A stretch of DNA of 7,853 nucleotides from NCBI GenBank assembly GCA_900768675.1, contig CAAGDT010000110.1, positions 1-7,853 on the forward strand, written 5' to 3'. The translations under genes were made by a program, and so were the position numbers. This document shows positions 1 to 6,600 of the stretch, in pieces. Source of the DNA: Oscillospiraceae bacterium (lineage in GTDB: Bacteria > Bacillota > Clostridia > Oscillospirales > Ruminococcaceae). How positions within the stretch are numbered: the first letter of the stretch is position 1; each line of letters opens with the position of its first letter. A model generated the notes under the pieces. That model ran no database searches and was not told the DNA's origin. It saw only the letters and a program-made list of their open reading frames with translations.

Positions 1-459
1 GGAGTAAGCTACCATTTCAGAACCCGTGAGCAGTTCGAGGATATGATTAAAAACGGCGAGCTTTTAGAGTACACCGAGTACTGCGGGAACTACTACGGAA
101 CACCGAAAAAAGCGGTTGAGGATATGCTTGAAGCGGGAAAGGACGTTATACTTAAAATCGAGATAGAGGGAGCGGCGAATGTGAAGAAAATGTTCCCCGA
201 ATGTGTTATGATTTTTATTCTCCCGCCCTCAATAGCCGAGCTTTCACGCAGACTGCACAAACGAGGAACGGAAACCGAGGAGGTTATCGCTCTTCGGCTT
301 GAAACCGCTAAAAAGGAGCTTGATTTTGCCAAGAATTACGACTATTTTGTGGTGAATGACGCTCTTGAAGACGCAGTTTCCGATTTCCTTACCGTTGTCC
401 GTGCAGAAAAGCTCAAAGCCGCAAATAATCCTGAAATAATCGGAAAAATCCTAGGGTGA
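1..459 (+). CDS. gmk: Guanylate kinase, C-terminal part (5' end outside window)
   Basis: Guanylate kinase phosphorylates GMP to GDP with ATP in the cytoplasm, feeding GTP and dGTP synthesis. The frame is open from base 1, beginning GVSYHFRTREQFEDM, so the gene enters from upstream. The ATG at 43 is an internal methionine, not the start. What remains is 152 residues, against roughly 200 for the family, so about 50 N-terminal residues including the Walker A P-loop are missing because of the window edge. Visible family features are the GMP-binding stretch with GNYYGTP, the IEIEGAANV segment, the FILPPS strand before the lid, the lid arginines in RRLHKRGTETEEVIALRL, and the closing YDYFVVND and VVRAEKLK motifs. 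The TGA stop overlaps the GTG start of priA by four bases (GTGA), which suggests translational coupling. No rpoZ lies between the two genes, although many Bacillota have it there. Identification is secure. Confidence 0.96.
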   Translation, partial: GVSYHFRTREQFEDMIKNGELLEYTEYCGNYYGTPKKAVEDMLEAGKDVILKIEIEGAANVKKMFPECVMIFILPPSIAELSRRLHKRGTETEEVIALRLETAKKELDFAKNYDYFVVNDALEDAVSDFLTVVRAEKLKAANNPEIIGKILG

Positions 460-2882
460 CAGCCGTGAAAATCGCGGAAGTTGCGGTTGAAAAGACCCGC
501 CCCGCCTTCGATTCCCTTTTCAGCTACCGTATCCCCGAGGGTATGGAGGTAAAAGTGGGAATGAGGGTGGTTGTCCCCTTCGGAAAGGGGAATAAGAGCC
601 GTGTGGGCGTTGTCTTTACGGTTTCCGAGGGGCAGTCCGAGGGTCTTAAGGCCATAGCCGGAACCGCCGAGGAAGGCGAGTGCTTGTCCGAGGAAATGCT
701 GCATATTGCGGAGTGGATGAAGGAAACAACCCTTTGCACCTACTATGACGCAGTGCGGACAATGCTCCCCACCGGTCTTCTCGTCTATATCAGCGAAAGC
801 TACGGCTTTTATCCCGAAAAAATCGCAGGAAACAGCCTTACCGATGAGGAACAGCGGCTTTGTACCCTTCTTATTGCAGTCCCGAAAGCCCGCCGCTCTG
901 CATTGATTTCCGCCAAGGAAAACGCCTCTGCTGCGGCAGGTCTTCTTGAAAAGGGTATTCTCAGCAAAAACGAGCATACAAGGCGCAGAGTAGGGGACGA
1001 AACCGAAAGAACGGTTTGCCTTGCCTCGGAGCAGTCCGATTTACCCGAAATAAAGCTTTCCCCGAAGCAGAAAAAGGTGCTTGAAACAGCGGCGGAGGTT
1101 GGCGTTGCCACGGTAAAGGAGCTTTGCTACCTCTGCGGAGTTACCGAGTCGGTCATAAAGAATCTTGCGGCAAAGGGAATGCTTGAAATCGGCGAGCGGG
1201 AAACCTCACGTTCGGTTACAAAGGACGCTGTTGCAACAGCAAAGCTTTCGGATATAGTCTTTTCTCCATTACAGCAGAAAACCTATGACGGAATAAAGGA
1301 GCTTATGGACAGCGGCGAGCCGAAATGCGCCCTGCTTCACGGCGTAACCGGAAGCGGAAAGACCTCTGTTTTTATAAAGCTTATCGAGCATGCGGAAAAA
1401 TCGGGCAAAACGGCTTTGCTGCTTGTTCCCGAAATATCCCTGACGCCCCAGACGGTAAATAAGTTTCAGAGCCTTTTCGGAAACAACGTTGCAATTATCC
1501 ACAGCAGTCTTTCCTTAGGTCAGCGTGCCGATGAATACAAGCGGATAAAAAACGGGGAAGCGAAAATTGTTATAGGCACAAGAAGCGCAGTTTTCGCACC
1601 TCTTTCAAATATAGGAATAATAGTTATTGACGAGGAGGGTGAGCATACCTACAAGTCGGAAATGTCTCCCCGCTACCACGCACGGGACGTTGCAAAGCAG
1701 CGCTGCTTCTACCATAAGTCTTTGCTGCTTTTAGCCTCCGCAACCCCCTCATTTGACAGCTACACCAATGCACTTAAGGGCAGATACAGCCTTTTCGAGA
1801 TGAACGAGCGTTACAGCAAGGCGGTGCTTCCCGAAGTTCGTATGATTGATATGCGTGTGGAAGCCGATAACGGCAACCGCACCAATTTCAGCGAGGAGCT
1901 TTTAGCTGAGCTTAAGTACAATCTTGATATGGGGGAGCAGTCAATGCTGCTTCTCAACAGACGTGGCTACAACACCTACGCAAACTGCATAAGCTGCGGC
2001 GCTGTTGAGGAATGTCCCAACTGCAGCATACCCCTTACCTACCATAAAGCAAACGGTATGATGATATGTCACTACTGCGGCTTTACAAAGCAAAAGCCCG
2101 TAGCCTGCGAAAAATGCGGCAGCAGGTATATGTATTACAGCGGCACAGGCACTCAGCGTATCGAAGACGAAATACACGAGTTTTTCCCCAATGCAAGAAT
2201 ACTTCGTATGGACGCCGACACCACAATGTCGAAATTTTCCTACGAGCGGCGGTTTAAGGAATTTGCAAACAAAGAGTACGATATAATGATAGGAACGCAG
2301 ATGATAGCGAAGGGTCTTGACTTTGAAAACGTAACTCTTGTGGGCGTTCTTCTTATCGACCGTTCTCTTTATGCAGGAGATTATCTGGGCTACGAAAAGA
2401 CTTTTTCCCTTGTAACTCAGGTTGTAGGCCGTTCGGGCAGGGGCGAAAAGCAGGGTAGAGCCTATATACAGACCTATACCCCCGACCACTACGTTTTGCA
2501 GCTTGCGGCGGAGCAGAACTACAAGGAGTTTTACCGTCAGGAGTCGGAGGTCAGGAAAGCCCTTATTTTCCCGCCCTACTGCGATATATGTATGATAGCT
2601 TTCAGCTCGGTTTCCGAGGAAGCTGCGGCAAATGCAGCAAAAATATTCTTCGGTATGCTTAAGTCGGCGGCAGATAAGGCGGCGGGGAAAATTCCCGTTA
2701 TACTGTTAGGGCCAACCGACTGCGGAAAGCGGGGCGGAAGCAGCAGAAGCAGGATTATAGTAAAATGCCGCAACAATAAGCCCTTTCGTGAGCTTCTGCG
2801 GCAGGTCATGAGCGCCGCTTACAAGGATAAGGCATTTGAAAAAGTAAGCTTTTACGCCGATTTCAACGGCGAAATAATATAG
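456..2882 (+). CDS. priA: Primosomal protein N' (PriA replication-restart helicase)
   Basis: PriA is a 3'-5' superfamily 2 DNA helicase that recognises abandoned replication forks and reloads the replisome. The 808-residue protein has the full architecture. An N-terminal 3'-DNA-end-binding domain covers about 1-105, and a winged-helix region about 200-265. Helicase lobe 1 has Walker A GVTGSGKT (296-303), VPEISLTPQ (325-332) and a motif II reading DEEG (392-395). A zinc module has four CxxC pairs (C511/514, C520/523, C538/541, C551/554). Lobe 2 has IGTQMIAKGLDF (612-623) and QVVGRSGRG (655-663). A C-terminal domain follows. Motif II is normally DEEH; here glycine replaces histidine and a histidine occurs two residues later (DEEGEHTYKS). 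The start is GTG at 456, inside the gmk stop. A second in-frame GTG at 465 has a better-placed SD-like AGGGTGA (453-459) and would give a protein starting MKIAEVAVE; I cannot decide between them. The def gene follows 21 nt later. Confidence 0.97.
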   Translation: MTAVKIAEVAVEKTRPAFDSLFSYRIPEGMEVKVGMRVVVPFGKGNKSRVGVVFTVSEGQSEGLKAIAGTAEEGECLSEEMLHIAEWMKETTLCTYYDAVRTMLPTGLLVYISESYGFYPEKIAGNSLTDEEQRLCTLLIAVPKARRSALISAKENASAAAGLLEKGILSKNEHTRRRVGDETERTVCLASEQSDLPEIKLSPKQKKVLETAAEVGVATVKELCYLCGVTESVIKNLAAKGMLEIGERETSRSVTKDAVATAKLSDIVFSPLQQKTYDGIKELMDSGEPKCALLHGVTGSGKTSVFIKLIEHAEKSGKTALLLVPEISLTPQTVNKFQSLFGNNVAIIHSSLSLGQRADEYKRIKNGEAKIVIGTRSAVFAPLSNIGIIVIDEEGEHTYKSEMSPRYHARDVAKQRCFYHKSLLLLASATPSFDSYTNALKGRYSLFEMNERYSKAVLPEVRMIDMRVEADNGNRTNFSEELLAELKYNLDMGEQSMLLLNRRGYNTYANCISCGAVEECPNCSIPLTYHKANGMMICHYCGFTKQKPVACEKCGSRYMYYSGTGTQRIEDEIHEFFPNARILRMDADTTMSKFSYERRFKEFANKEYDIMIGTQMIAKGLDFENVTLVGVLLIDRSLYAGDYLGYEKTFSLVTQVVGRSGRGEKQGRAYIQTYTPDHYVLQLAAEQNYKEFYRQESEVRKALIFPPYCDICMIAFSSVSEEAAANAAKIFFGMLKSAADKAAGKIPVILLGPTDCGKRGGSSRSRIIVKCRNNKPFRELLRQVMSAAYKDKAFEKVSFYADFNGEII

Positions 2883-2888
2883 ATTTAA

Positions 2889-2895
2889 GAAAGGA
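2889..2895 (+). promoter_or_regulatory. Ribosome binding site that fixes the def start
   Basis: GAAAGGA lies 8 nt before the ATG at 2904. An in-frame TTG at 2898 is only 2 nt from this sequence, too close to be used, so the ATG is the start. The same heptamer precedes fmt, the zinc peptidase gene and rlmN. Confidence 0.8.
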
Positions 2896-2903
2896 TTTTG
2901 AAT

Positions 2904-3368
2904 ATGGCAAAGAGAAACATAGTAAAGGTTGGCGAGGACATTTTAAGAAAGAAGTGCAGAGAGGTTACCGCCTTTGACGATAAGCTCTGGGTGCTGCTGG
3001 ACGATATGTACGAGACAATGAAGGACGCAAACGGCTGCGGAATTGCAGGCCCCCAGGTAGGTATTCTTCGCCGTGTTGTTGTAATCGACGTAGGCGAAGG
3101 ACCTATCGAGCTTGTAAATCCGGTTATTACTTCTGTTAAGGGAAAGCAGCGTGAGGTTGAGGGCTGTCTTTCCGTTCCGGGACAGTGGGGCTACGTTACC
3201 CGCCCCGCAAAGGTAAAGGTAACCGCTCAGAACCGCTACGGAAAGGAATTTAAGGTTGAGGGTACAGAAATGCTTGCAAGGGCGCTCTGCCACGAAATCG
3301 ACCACCTGAACGGAATAATTTTCACCGATATAGCAGACGAAATGACCGAAATAGAGGAAAAGCAGTAA
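2904..3368 (+). CDS. def: Peptide deformylase
   Basis: This metalloenzyme removes the N-formyl group from newly made proteins as they leave the ribosome, reversing the step carried out by Fmt, encoded next. With the ATG at 2904 the protein has 154 residues, usual for a short bacterial deformylase. All three family motifs are present: GCGIAGPQ (44-51; the usual second Ala is Gly), EGCLS (86-90, with metal ligand C88) and HEIDH (130-134, with ligands H130 and H134 and catalytic E131). The residue before the HE pair is Cys rather than the common Gln. The start is chosen from GAAAGGA at 2889-2895; the TTG at 2898 is too close to it. The last sense codon (CAG, Gln) and the TAA stop lie inside the left inverted-repeat arm of the intergenic element at 3362-3537, so the extreme 3' end of the gene is shared with that element. 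The C-terminus (DEMTEIEEKQ) looks normal, with no sign of truncation. Confidence 0.97.
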   Translation: MAKRNIVKVGEDILRKKCREVTAFDDKLWVLLDDMYETMKDANGCGIAGPQVGILRRVVVIDVGEGPIELVNPVITSVKGKQREVEGCLSVPGQWGYVTRPAKVKVTAQNRYGKEFKVEGTEMLARALCHEIDHLNGIIFTDIADEMTEIEEKQ

Positions 3369-3537
3369 GACGATAAGCCGCCATCTGCGTCTGTCGCTTT
3401 GTCATCGCTTATATGGCGGCGTCCTTGCCGCCTTTTGGCGATGACTGCCGCAGCTTCCTGCTGCTCTGCATAACGGCAGGCACAAAGCCTAGCCGTTATA
3501 CAGCTTCCTAGCATCTGACGACTTCTCGTCTTACTGC
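3362..3537. repeat. Structured 176-bp intergenic element with 12-bp terminal inverted repeats
   Basis: The arms GCAGTAAGACGA (3362-3373) and TCGTCTTACTGC (3526-3537) are perfect reverse complements. Several hairpins lie between them. GTCATCGC (3401-3408) pairs with GCGATGAC (3438-3445), enclosing GGCGGC/GCCGCC (3415-3420 with 3427-3432). CTGCC plus GCAGC (3445-3454) pair with GCTGC (3460-3464) and GGCAG (3475-3479). ATAACGGC plus AGGC (3470-3481) pair with GCCT plus GCCGTTAT (3487-3499) with one bulged A. GACGA/TCGTC (3517-3521 with 3526-3530) forms a small hairpin that competes with the outer arm. The 9-mer CAGCTTCCT occurs at 3451 and 3501. No hairpin is followed by a U-tract, so this is not an ordinary terminator. 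A transposon-derived repeat (MITE/REP-like) or a structured RNA would both fit. The inverted repeats are seen directly; element identity is inference. A possible target duplication is only AAA on each side and is not convincing. Confidence 0.75.
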
Positions 3538-3564
3538 AAATAAAAGTATTAAATTCATCCCCAC

Positions 3565-3571
3565 GAAAGGA
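3565..3571 (+). promoter_or_regulatory. Ribosome binding site of fmt
   Basis: GAAAGGA lies 7 nt before the ATG at 3579. It is downstream of the structured element's right arm (which ends at 3537), so the element leaves the translation start of fmt free. Confidence 0.8.
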
Positions 3572-3578
3572 CTATCTT

Positions 3579-4514
3579 ATGAATATAGTTTTTATGGGCA
3601 CGCCCGACTTTTCCGTGCCCTGTTTAAAGGCGGTATATGAGGCAGGACACCATATAAGCGGCGTTTTTACCCAGCCCGACAAGCCCCGTAACCGTGGACA
3701 TAAGCTTTCATTTACTCCCGTAAAGGAATGTGCCGAGGCATTAGGAATACCGGTTTTTCAGCCTCTTTCCCTCAGAAAGGGCGAGGACAGGGAAAAATCC
3801 CTTGAAATTCTCCGTGAGCTTAATCCCGATTGTATTGCAGTAGTAGCCTACGGACAAATTCTGCCACAAACCATACTTGACCTGCCGAAATACGGCTGTA
3901 TAAACGTTCACGCCTCACTGCTCCCGAAATACAGAGGAGCTGCACCGATTCAGCGCTGCATAATCGACGGCGAAACAAAAACCGGCGTAACCACAATGCA
4001 CATGGCGGCTGGACTTGATACAGGGGATATGATTTTAAAGGAAGAAATCGAAATCGGCGAAAAAATGACCGCTTCCGAGCTTCACGACAGGCTTTCGGAA
4101 ATGGGAGCAAGACTTCTGGTTGAAACACTAAAGCGGCTTGAAGCAGGAACTGCACCAAGAACGGTACAAAACGACGCCGACTCCTGCTATGCATCAATGC
4201 TTACAAAGGAGATGTGCAGGATAGATTTCAGCAAGCCCATAGACGAGGTCTACAACCTTATCCGGGGACTTTCCTCAAGTCCCTGCGCCTACACCACCTT
4301 AGGCGGAAAGCGGCTTAAGGTGTACTTTGCGGAGAAAACAGGCGAAAAAACCGACCTTCCAAGCGGCACGGCGGCTGACGACAATCTGGGAATATCCTGC
4401 GGCGGGGAAATACTCCGGCTTACGGATATTCAGTACGAGGGCGGAAAGCGCATGAGTGCGGCGGACTTCTTAAGAGGAAGAAAAACGGAAAAGGGCACGG
4501 TTTTCGGCGAATAG
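3579..4514 (+). CDS. fmt: Methionyl-tRNA formyltransferase
   Basis: Fmt transfers a formyl group from 10-formyl-tetrahydrofolate to the amino group of initiator Met-tRNA, allowing standard bacterial translation initiation. Its product is later deformylated by the neighbouring Def. The 311-residue length is typical. The N-terminal domain (about 1-190) begins MNIVFMGTPDFSVP. It carries the folate-binding HASLLPKYRGAAPIQ segment (111-125) and the catalytic triad N109, H111 and D147 in AAGLDTGD, at positions that match the E. coli enzyme almost one for one. The flexible Lys/Arg-containing loop TQPDKPRNRG (31-40) is present. The C-terminal OB-fold-like domain (about 205-311) begins LTKEMCRIDFSKP; the usual NPWPGAYT-type segment reads SSSPCAYT (232-239). 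The ATG at 3579 has GAAAGGA 7 nt upstream. It is separated from def by 210 nt, most of which is the structured element, and a zinc peptidase gene follows after 21 nt. No clear promoter is visible in the gap. Confidence 0.97.
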   Translation: MNIVFMGTPDFSVPCLKAVYEAGHHISGVFTQPDKPRNRGHKLSFTPVKECAEALGIPVFQPLSLRKGEDREKSLEILRELNPDCIAVVAYGQILPQTILDLPKYGCINVHASLLPKYRGAAPIQRCIIDGETKTGVTTMHMAAGLDTGDMILKEEIEIGEKMTASELHDRLSEMGARLLVETLKRLEAGTAPRTVQNDADSCYASMLTKEMCRIDFSKPIDEVYNLIRGLSSSPCAYTTLGGKRLKVYFAEKTGEKTDLPSGTAADDNLGISCGGEILRLTDIQYEGGKRMSAADFLRGRKTEKGTVFGE

Positions 4515-4521
4515 CTTTGCA

Positions 4522-4528
4522 GAAAGGA
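4522..4528 (+). promoter_or_regulatory. Ribosome binding site that fixes the zinc peptidase start
   Basis: GAAAGGA lies 7 nt before the ATG at 4536. The in-frame TTG at 4530 is 1 nt from the site, too close for initiation, so the protein starts MSNIIYT. Confidence 0.8.
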
Positions 4529-4535
4529 TTTGTAT

Positions 4536-5249
4536 ATGAGTAATATTATATATACCATAAGGGATTTGTTCAATTATCCAGTTGAAAGCACTCTTCTTAT
4601 AGCGGCGATAATTTTCTCACTGTTCTGCTCAATAAGGGTAAAAATGACCTTCAGCAAGTACAACCTTGTAAGAACTGCAAACGGCGCAAAGGCGCACGAG
4701 GTTGCAAGGCGTATTCTGGACATAAACGGGCTTTACGATGTGCAGATTATGCAGGTAGCAGGCAACCTTACCGACCACTACAACCCGAAAACAAAGGTGC
4801 TTGCCCTTTCACAGACGGTTTTCGGCAACTCTACGGTTGCGGCGGTAGGCGTAGCCGCCCACGAGTGTGGACACGCTATCCAGCATGCAAAGCAGTACAC
4901 CCCGATTATGATTCGTCAGACGATTTACCCCGCAGTTGCATTCTGCTCCCAGACATGGCCTATTGTTTTCATGGTGGGCTGTATTTTAGGGCTTCTCCCC
5001 GTTGTGCAGGTTGCGATCGGCTTCTTTATCGTTGTGGCTTTGTTCCAGCTCATAACCCTCCCGGTTGAGATTGACGCAAGCAAGCGGGCTATAAATACCC
5101 TTGTGGACAACAAAATCCTGTACGGAACCGAGCTTCTCGGTGCAAGAAAGGTGCTTGGCGCAGCAGCTATGACCTACGTTTCAAGCTTCCTTGTAACCCT
5201 TGCACAGCTTTTCAAGCTGCTTGCAAAGACAAACAGAAAGAATAACTGA
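4536..5249 (+). CDS. yugP: Membrane-bound neutral zinc metallopeptidase, YugP family
   Basis: This 237-residue protein resembles B. subtilis YugP (Pfam Zn_peptidase_2). The family is predicted to be membrane metalloproteases; its substrate is not known to me. Visible parts are a first membrane segment (about 18-34), then a soluble stretch with ARRILDINGLYDVQI (57-71) and LTDHYNPKTKVLALS (78-92). The zinc-binding helix AAHECGHAIQHA follows, with HECGH at 109-113 (H109 and H113 ligands, E110 catalytic). Two hydrophobic segments lie at about 142-175. The family motif LPVEIDASKRA (175-185) may hold a third metal ligand (E178 or D180), and a last hydrophobic stretch runs about 206-229, ending in a basic tail KTNRKNN. 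The ATG at 4536 is preferred on RBS spacing. It lies 21 nt after fmt and 2 nt before rsmB, inside a translation-gene cluster. This linkage recurs in Bacillota, but its reason is unclear. Family assignment is strong; function is predicted only. Confidence 0.9.
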   Translation: MSNIIYTIRDLFNYPVESTLLIAAIIFSLFCSIRVKMTFSKYNLVRTANGAKAHEVARRILDINGLYDVQIMQVAGNLTDHYNPKTKVLALSQTVFGNSTVAAVGVAAHECGHAIQHAKQYTPIMIRQTIYPAVAFCSQTWPIVFMVGCILGLLPVVQVAIGFFIVVALFQLITLPVEIDASKRAINTLVDNKILYGTELLGARKVLGAAAMTYVSSFLVTLAQLFKLLAKTNRKNN

Positions 5250-5251
5250 CA

Positions 5252-6559
5252 ATGGGTACGGCAAGGCAGACAGCTTACGACCTGCTCCTTAAAATGGAGA
5301 TTATGGGCGCTTATTCAAATATCGCCCTTGATGAAGCCCTTGAAAAAAGCGGGCTTTCGGGGAAGGACAGGGCTTTTGCAGCGGCGCTTTTTTACGGCGT
5401 TTTAGAGCGGAAAATGACTCTCGATTACCTTATACGGGCGCACTCGAAAACAGAATATGACAAGCTTGACAAGCGGGCGGTGCAGCTTCTGCGGCTTGGA
5501 CTTTATCAGCTTTTGTATATGACCTCCGTCCCCGAAAGCGCCGCCGTAAACGAGACGGTAAAGCTTTGCCCGCATCGGCTCAAAGGCTTTGTAAACGCTG
5601 TATTAAGAGCCTTTATCCGTGGGGGCAGGAAGATAAGCTTCGACGGTCTTGATGAAAACGGCAGACTTTCGGTGGAGTATTCCTGCCCGAAATGGCTGGT
5701 GAAAATGTGGCGCAGCAGCTATGGCGATGAGTGTACACTTGCTATGCTGAAATCCTCCTTCGGAAGACCGCCGCTGTACGCAAAGGTGAATACCCTTAAA
5801 TGCACCGCGGACAGCCTTATTGAGCGGCTTGCGGCGGAGAATATCCCCGCAGTAAGAAATCCCCTCTTGTCCGACTGCATAGAAATCGGGAAAATAAGCG
5901 GTATTGAGCGCTGTAAGGCTTACCATGAGGGGCTTTTTCATGTGCAGGACATATCCTCTCAGCTCTGCTGTAAAATAGTTGCTCCGAAAGCGGGAGAAAC
6001 GGTGCTTGATATATGCGCCGCTCCGGGAGGCAAGTCCTTTTCCATGGCGGAAGCTATGGAAAATAAGGGCAGGTTACTCAGCTTCGACCTTTACGAAGCA
6101 AGGACTGAGCTTATAAAATCCGGCGCAAAGCGACTGGGACTTGACGTTATAACAGCGGGCGTAAATGACGCACTCCTGCTGAATGAAGCTATGCCGAAGG
6201 CTGACAGGGTGCTTTGCGATGTGGTCTGTTCGGGTCTTGGCGTAATCCGCCGAAAGCCCGAAATCAAATATAAACCCAAAGCTGAAATAGCGGGAATCCC
6301 CGAAATCCAGCGGAAAATACTTGATACCTCGAAGAATTACGTCAGGGCAGGAGGACTGCTTGTTTATTCCACCTGCACCCTTAACCCCGAGGAAAACGAG
6401 GCGGTTGCCAAGGATTTTCTTGCAAATAACAGCGACTTTACAGCCGAGCCGATTTCTCCCGATATTCCGGGCGGCGAGGGCGGCTGGTACCGCAGCTTCT
6501 TCCCCCATATCACAGGCGGAGACGGATTTTTTGCGGCTTCTTTCAGAAGAAAACAGTGA
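5252..6559 (+). CDS. rsmB: 16S rRNA m5C967 methyltransferase RsmB (Sun/Fmu)
   Basis: RsmB methylates C5 of cytosine 967 (E. coli numbering) of 16S rRNA using S-adenosylmethionine. The 435 residues match the family. An N-terminal NusB-like RNA-binding domain (about 1-130) starts ARQTAYDLLLKME and includes DRAFAAALFYGVLER and RLGLYQLLYM. A linker domain follows, then a Rossmann-fold methyltransferase domain. The SAM-binding motif I is VLDICAAPGGKS (251-262). Motif VI, STCTLNPEEN (373-382), holds the catalytic nucleophile C375. Motif IV reads DVVCSGLGVIRRKPEIKY (323-340). The expected Pro before C326 is Val, a departure from the usual PC pair of RNA m5C methyltransferases; C326, which helps release the product, is kept. 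The ATG at 5252 is 2 nt after the zinc peptidase stop. Only a weak, distant SD-like AGAAAG lies upstream, so translation is probably coupled. A 191-nt gap with a palindromic element follows. Confidence 0.95.
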   Translation: MGTARQTAYDLLLKMEIMGAYSNIALDEALEKSGLSGKDRAFAAALFYGVLERKMTLDYLIRAHSKTEYDKLDKRAVQLLRLGLYQLLYMTSVPESAAVNETVKLCPHRLKGFVNAVLRAFIRGGRKISFDGLDENGRLSVEYSCPKWLVKMWRSSYGDECTLAMLKSSFGRPPLYAKVNTLKCTADSLIERLAAENIPAVRNPLLSDCIEIGKISGIERCKAYHEGLFHVQDISSQLCCKIVAPKAGETVLDICAAPGGKSFSMAEAMENKGRLLSFDLYEARTELIKSGAKRLGLDVITAGVNDALLLNEAMPKADRVLCDVVCSGLGVIRRKPEIKYKPKAEIAGIPEIQRKILDTSKNYVRAGGLLVYSTCTLNPEENEAVAKDFLANNSDFTAEPISPDIPGGEGGWYRSFFPHITGGDGFFAASFRRKQ

Positions 6560-6600
6560 AAGTTCCATTGTACTTGTTGCTGATTGAGAGTCAATTTAAT

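Noticed and set aside
342..977. 211-codon open frame on the minus strand across the gmk-priA junction
   Set aside because: It lies antisense to two conserved genes, its protein has no recognisable motif, and it is explained by codon bias of the sense genes.
1941..2489. 182-codon minus-strand open frame inside priA
   Set aside because: It is fully antisense to the zinc-binding and helicase motifs of PriA; the translation is Cys/Tyr/Val-rich without domain signs.
3401..3445. Intrinsic terminator after def
   Set aside because: The hairpin is strong but followed by ACTGCCGC rather than a U-tract, and fmt continues in the same direction.
3236..3514. 92-codon minus-strand frame reading through the def-fmt element
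   Set aside because: The open frame comes from the repeat's composition and the def antisense strand. It has no RBS-supported start or domain, and I read the region as structured non-coding sequence.
3524..3552. Possible promoter for fmt (TATTAA at 3547-3552)
   Set aside because: Only 4 of 6 bases match the -10 consensus and no acceptable -35 lies at the right spacing.
6321..6587. 88-codon plus-strand frame overlapping the end of rsmB
   Set aside because: It is out of frame with the conserved motif VI region of RsmB, Pro/Arg-rich, and has no SD sequence.
6583..6600. Small hairpin ATTGA-GAG-TCAAT plus TTTAAT after rsmB, as terminator or promoter
   Set aside because: A 5-bp AT-rich stem without a U-tract is too weak, and no -35 with proper spacing supports TTTAAT as a -10.
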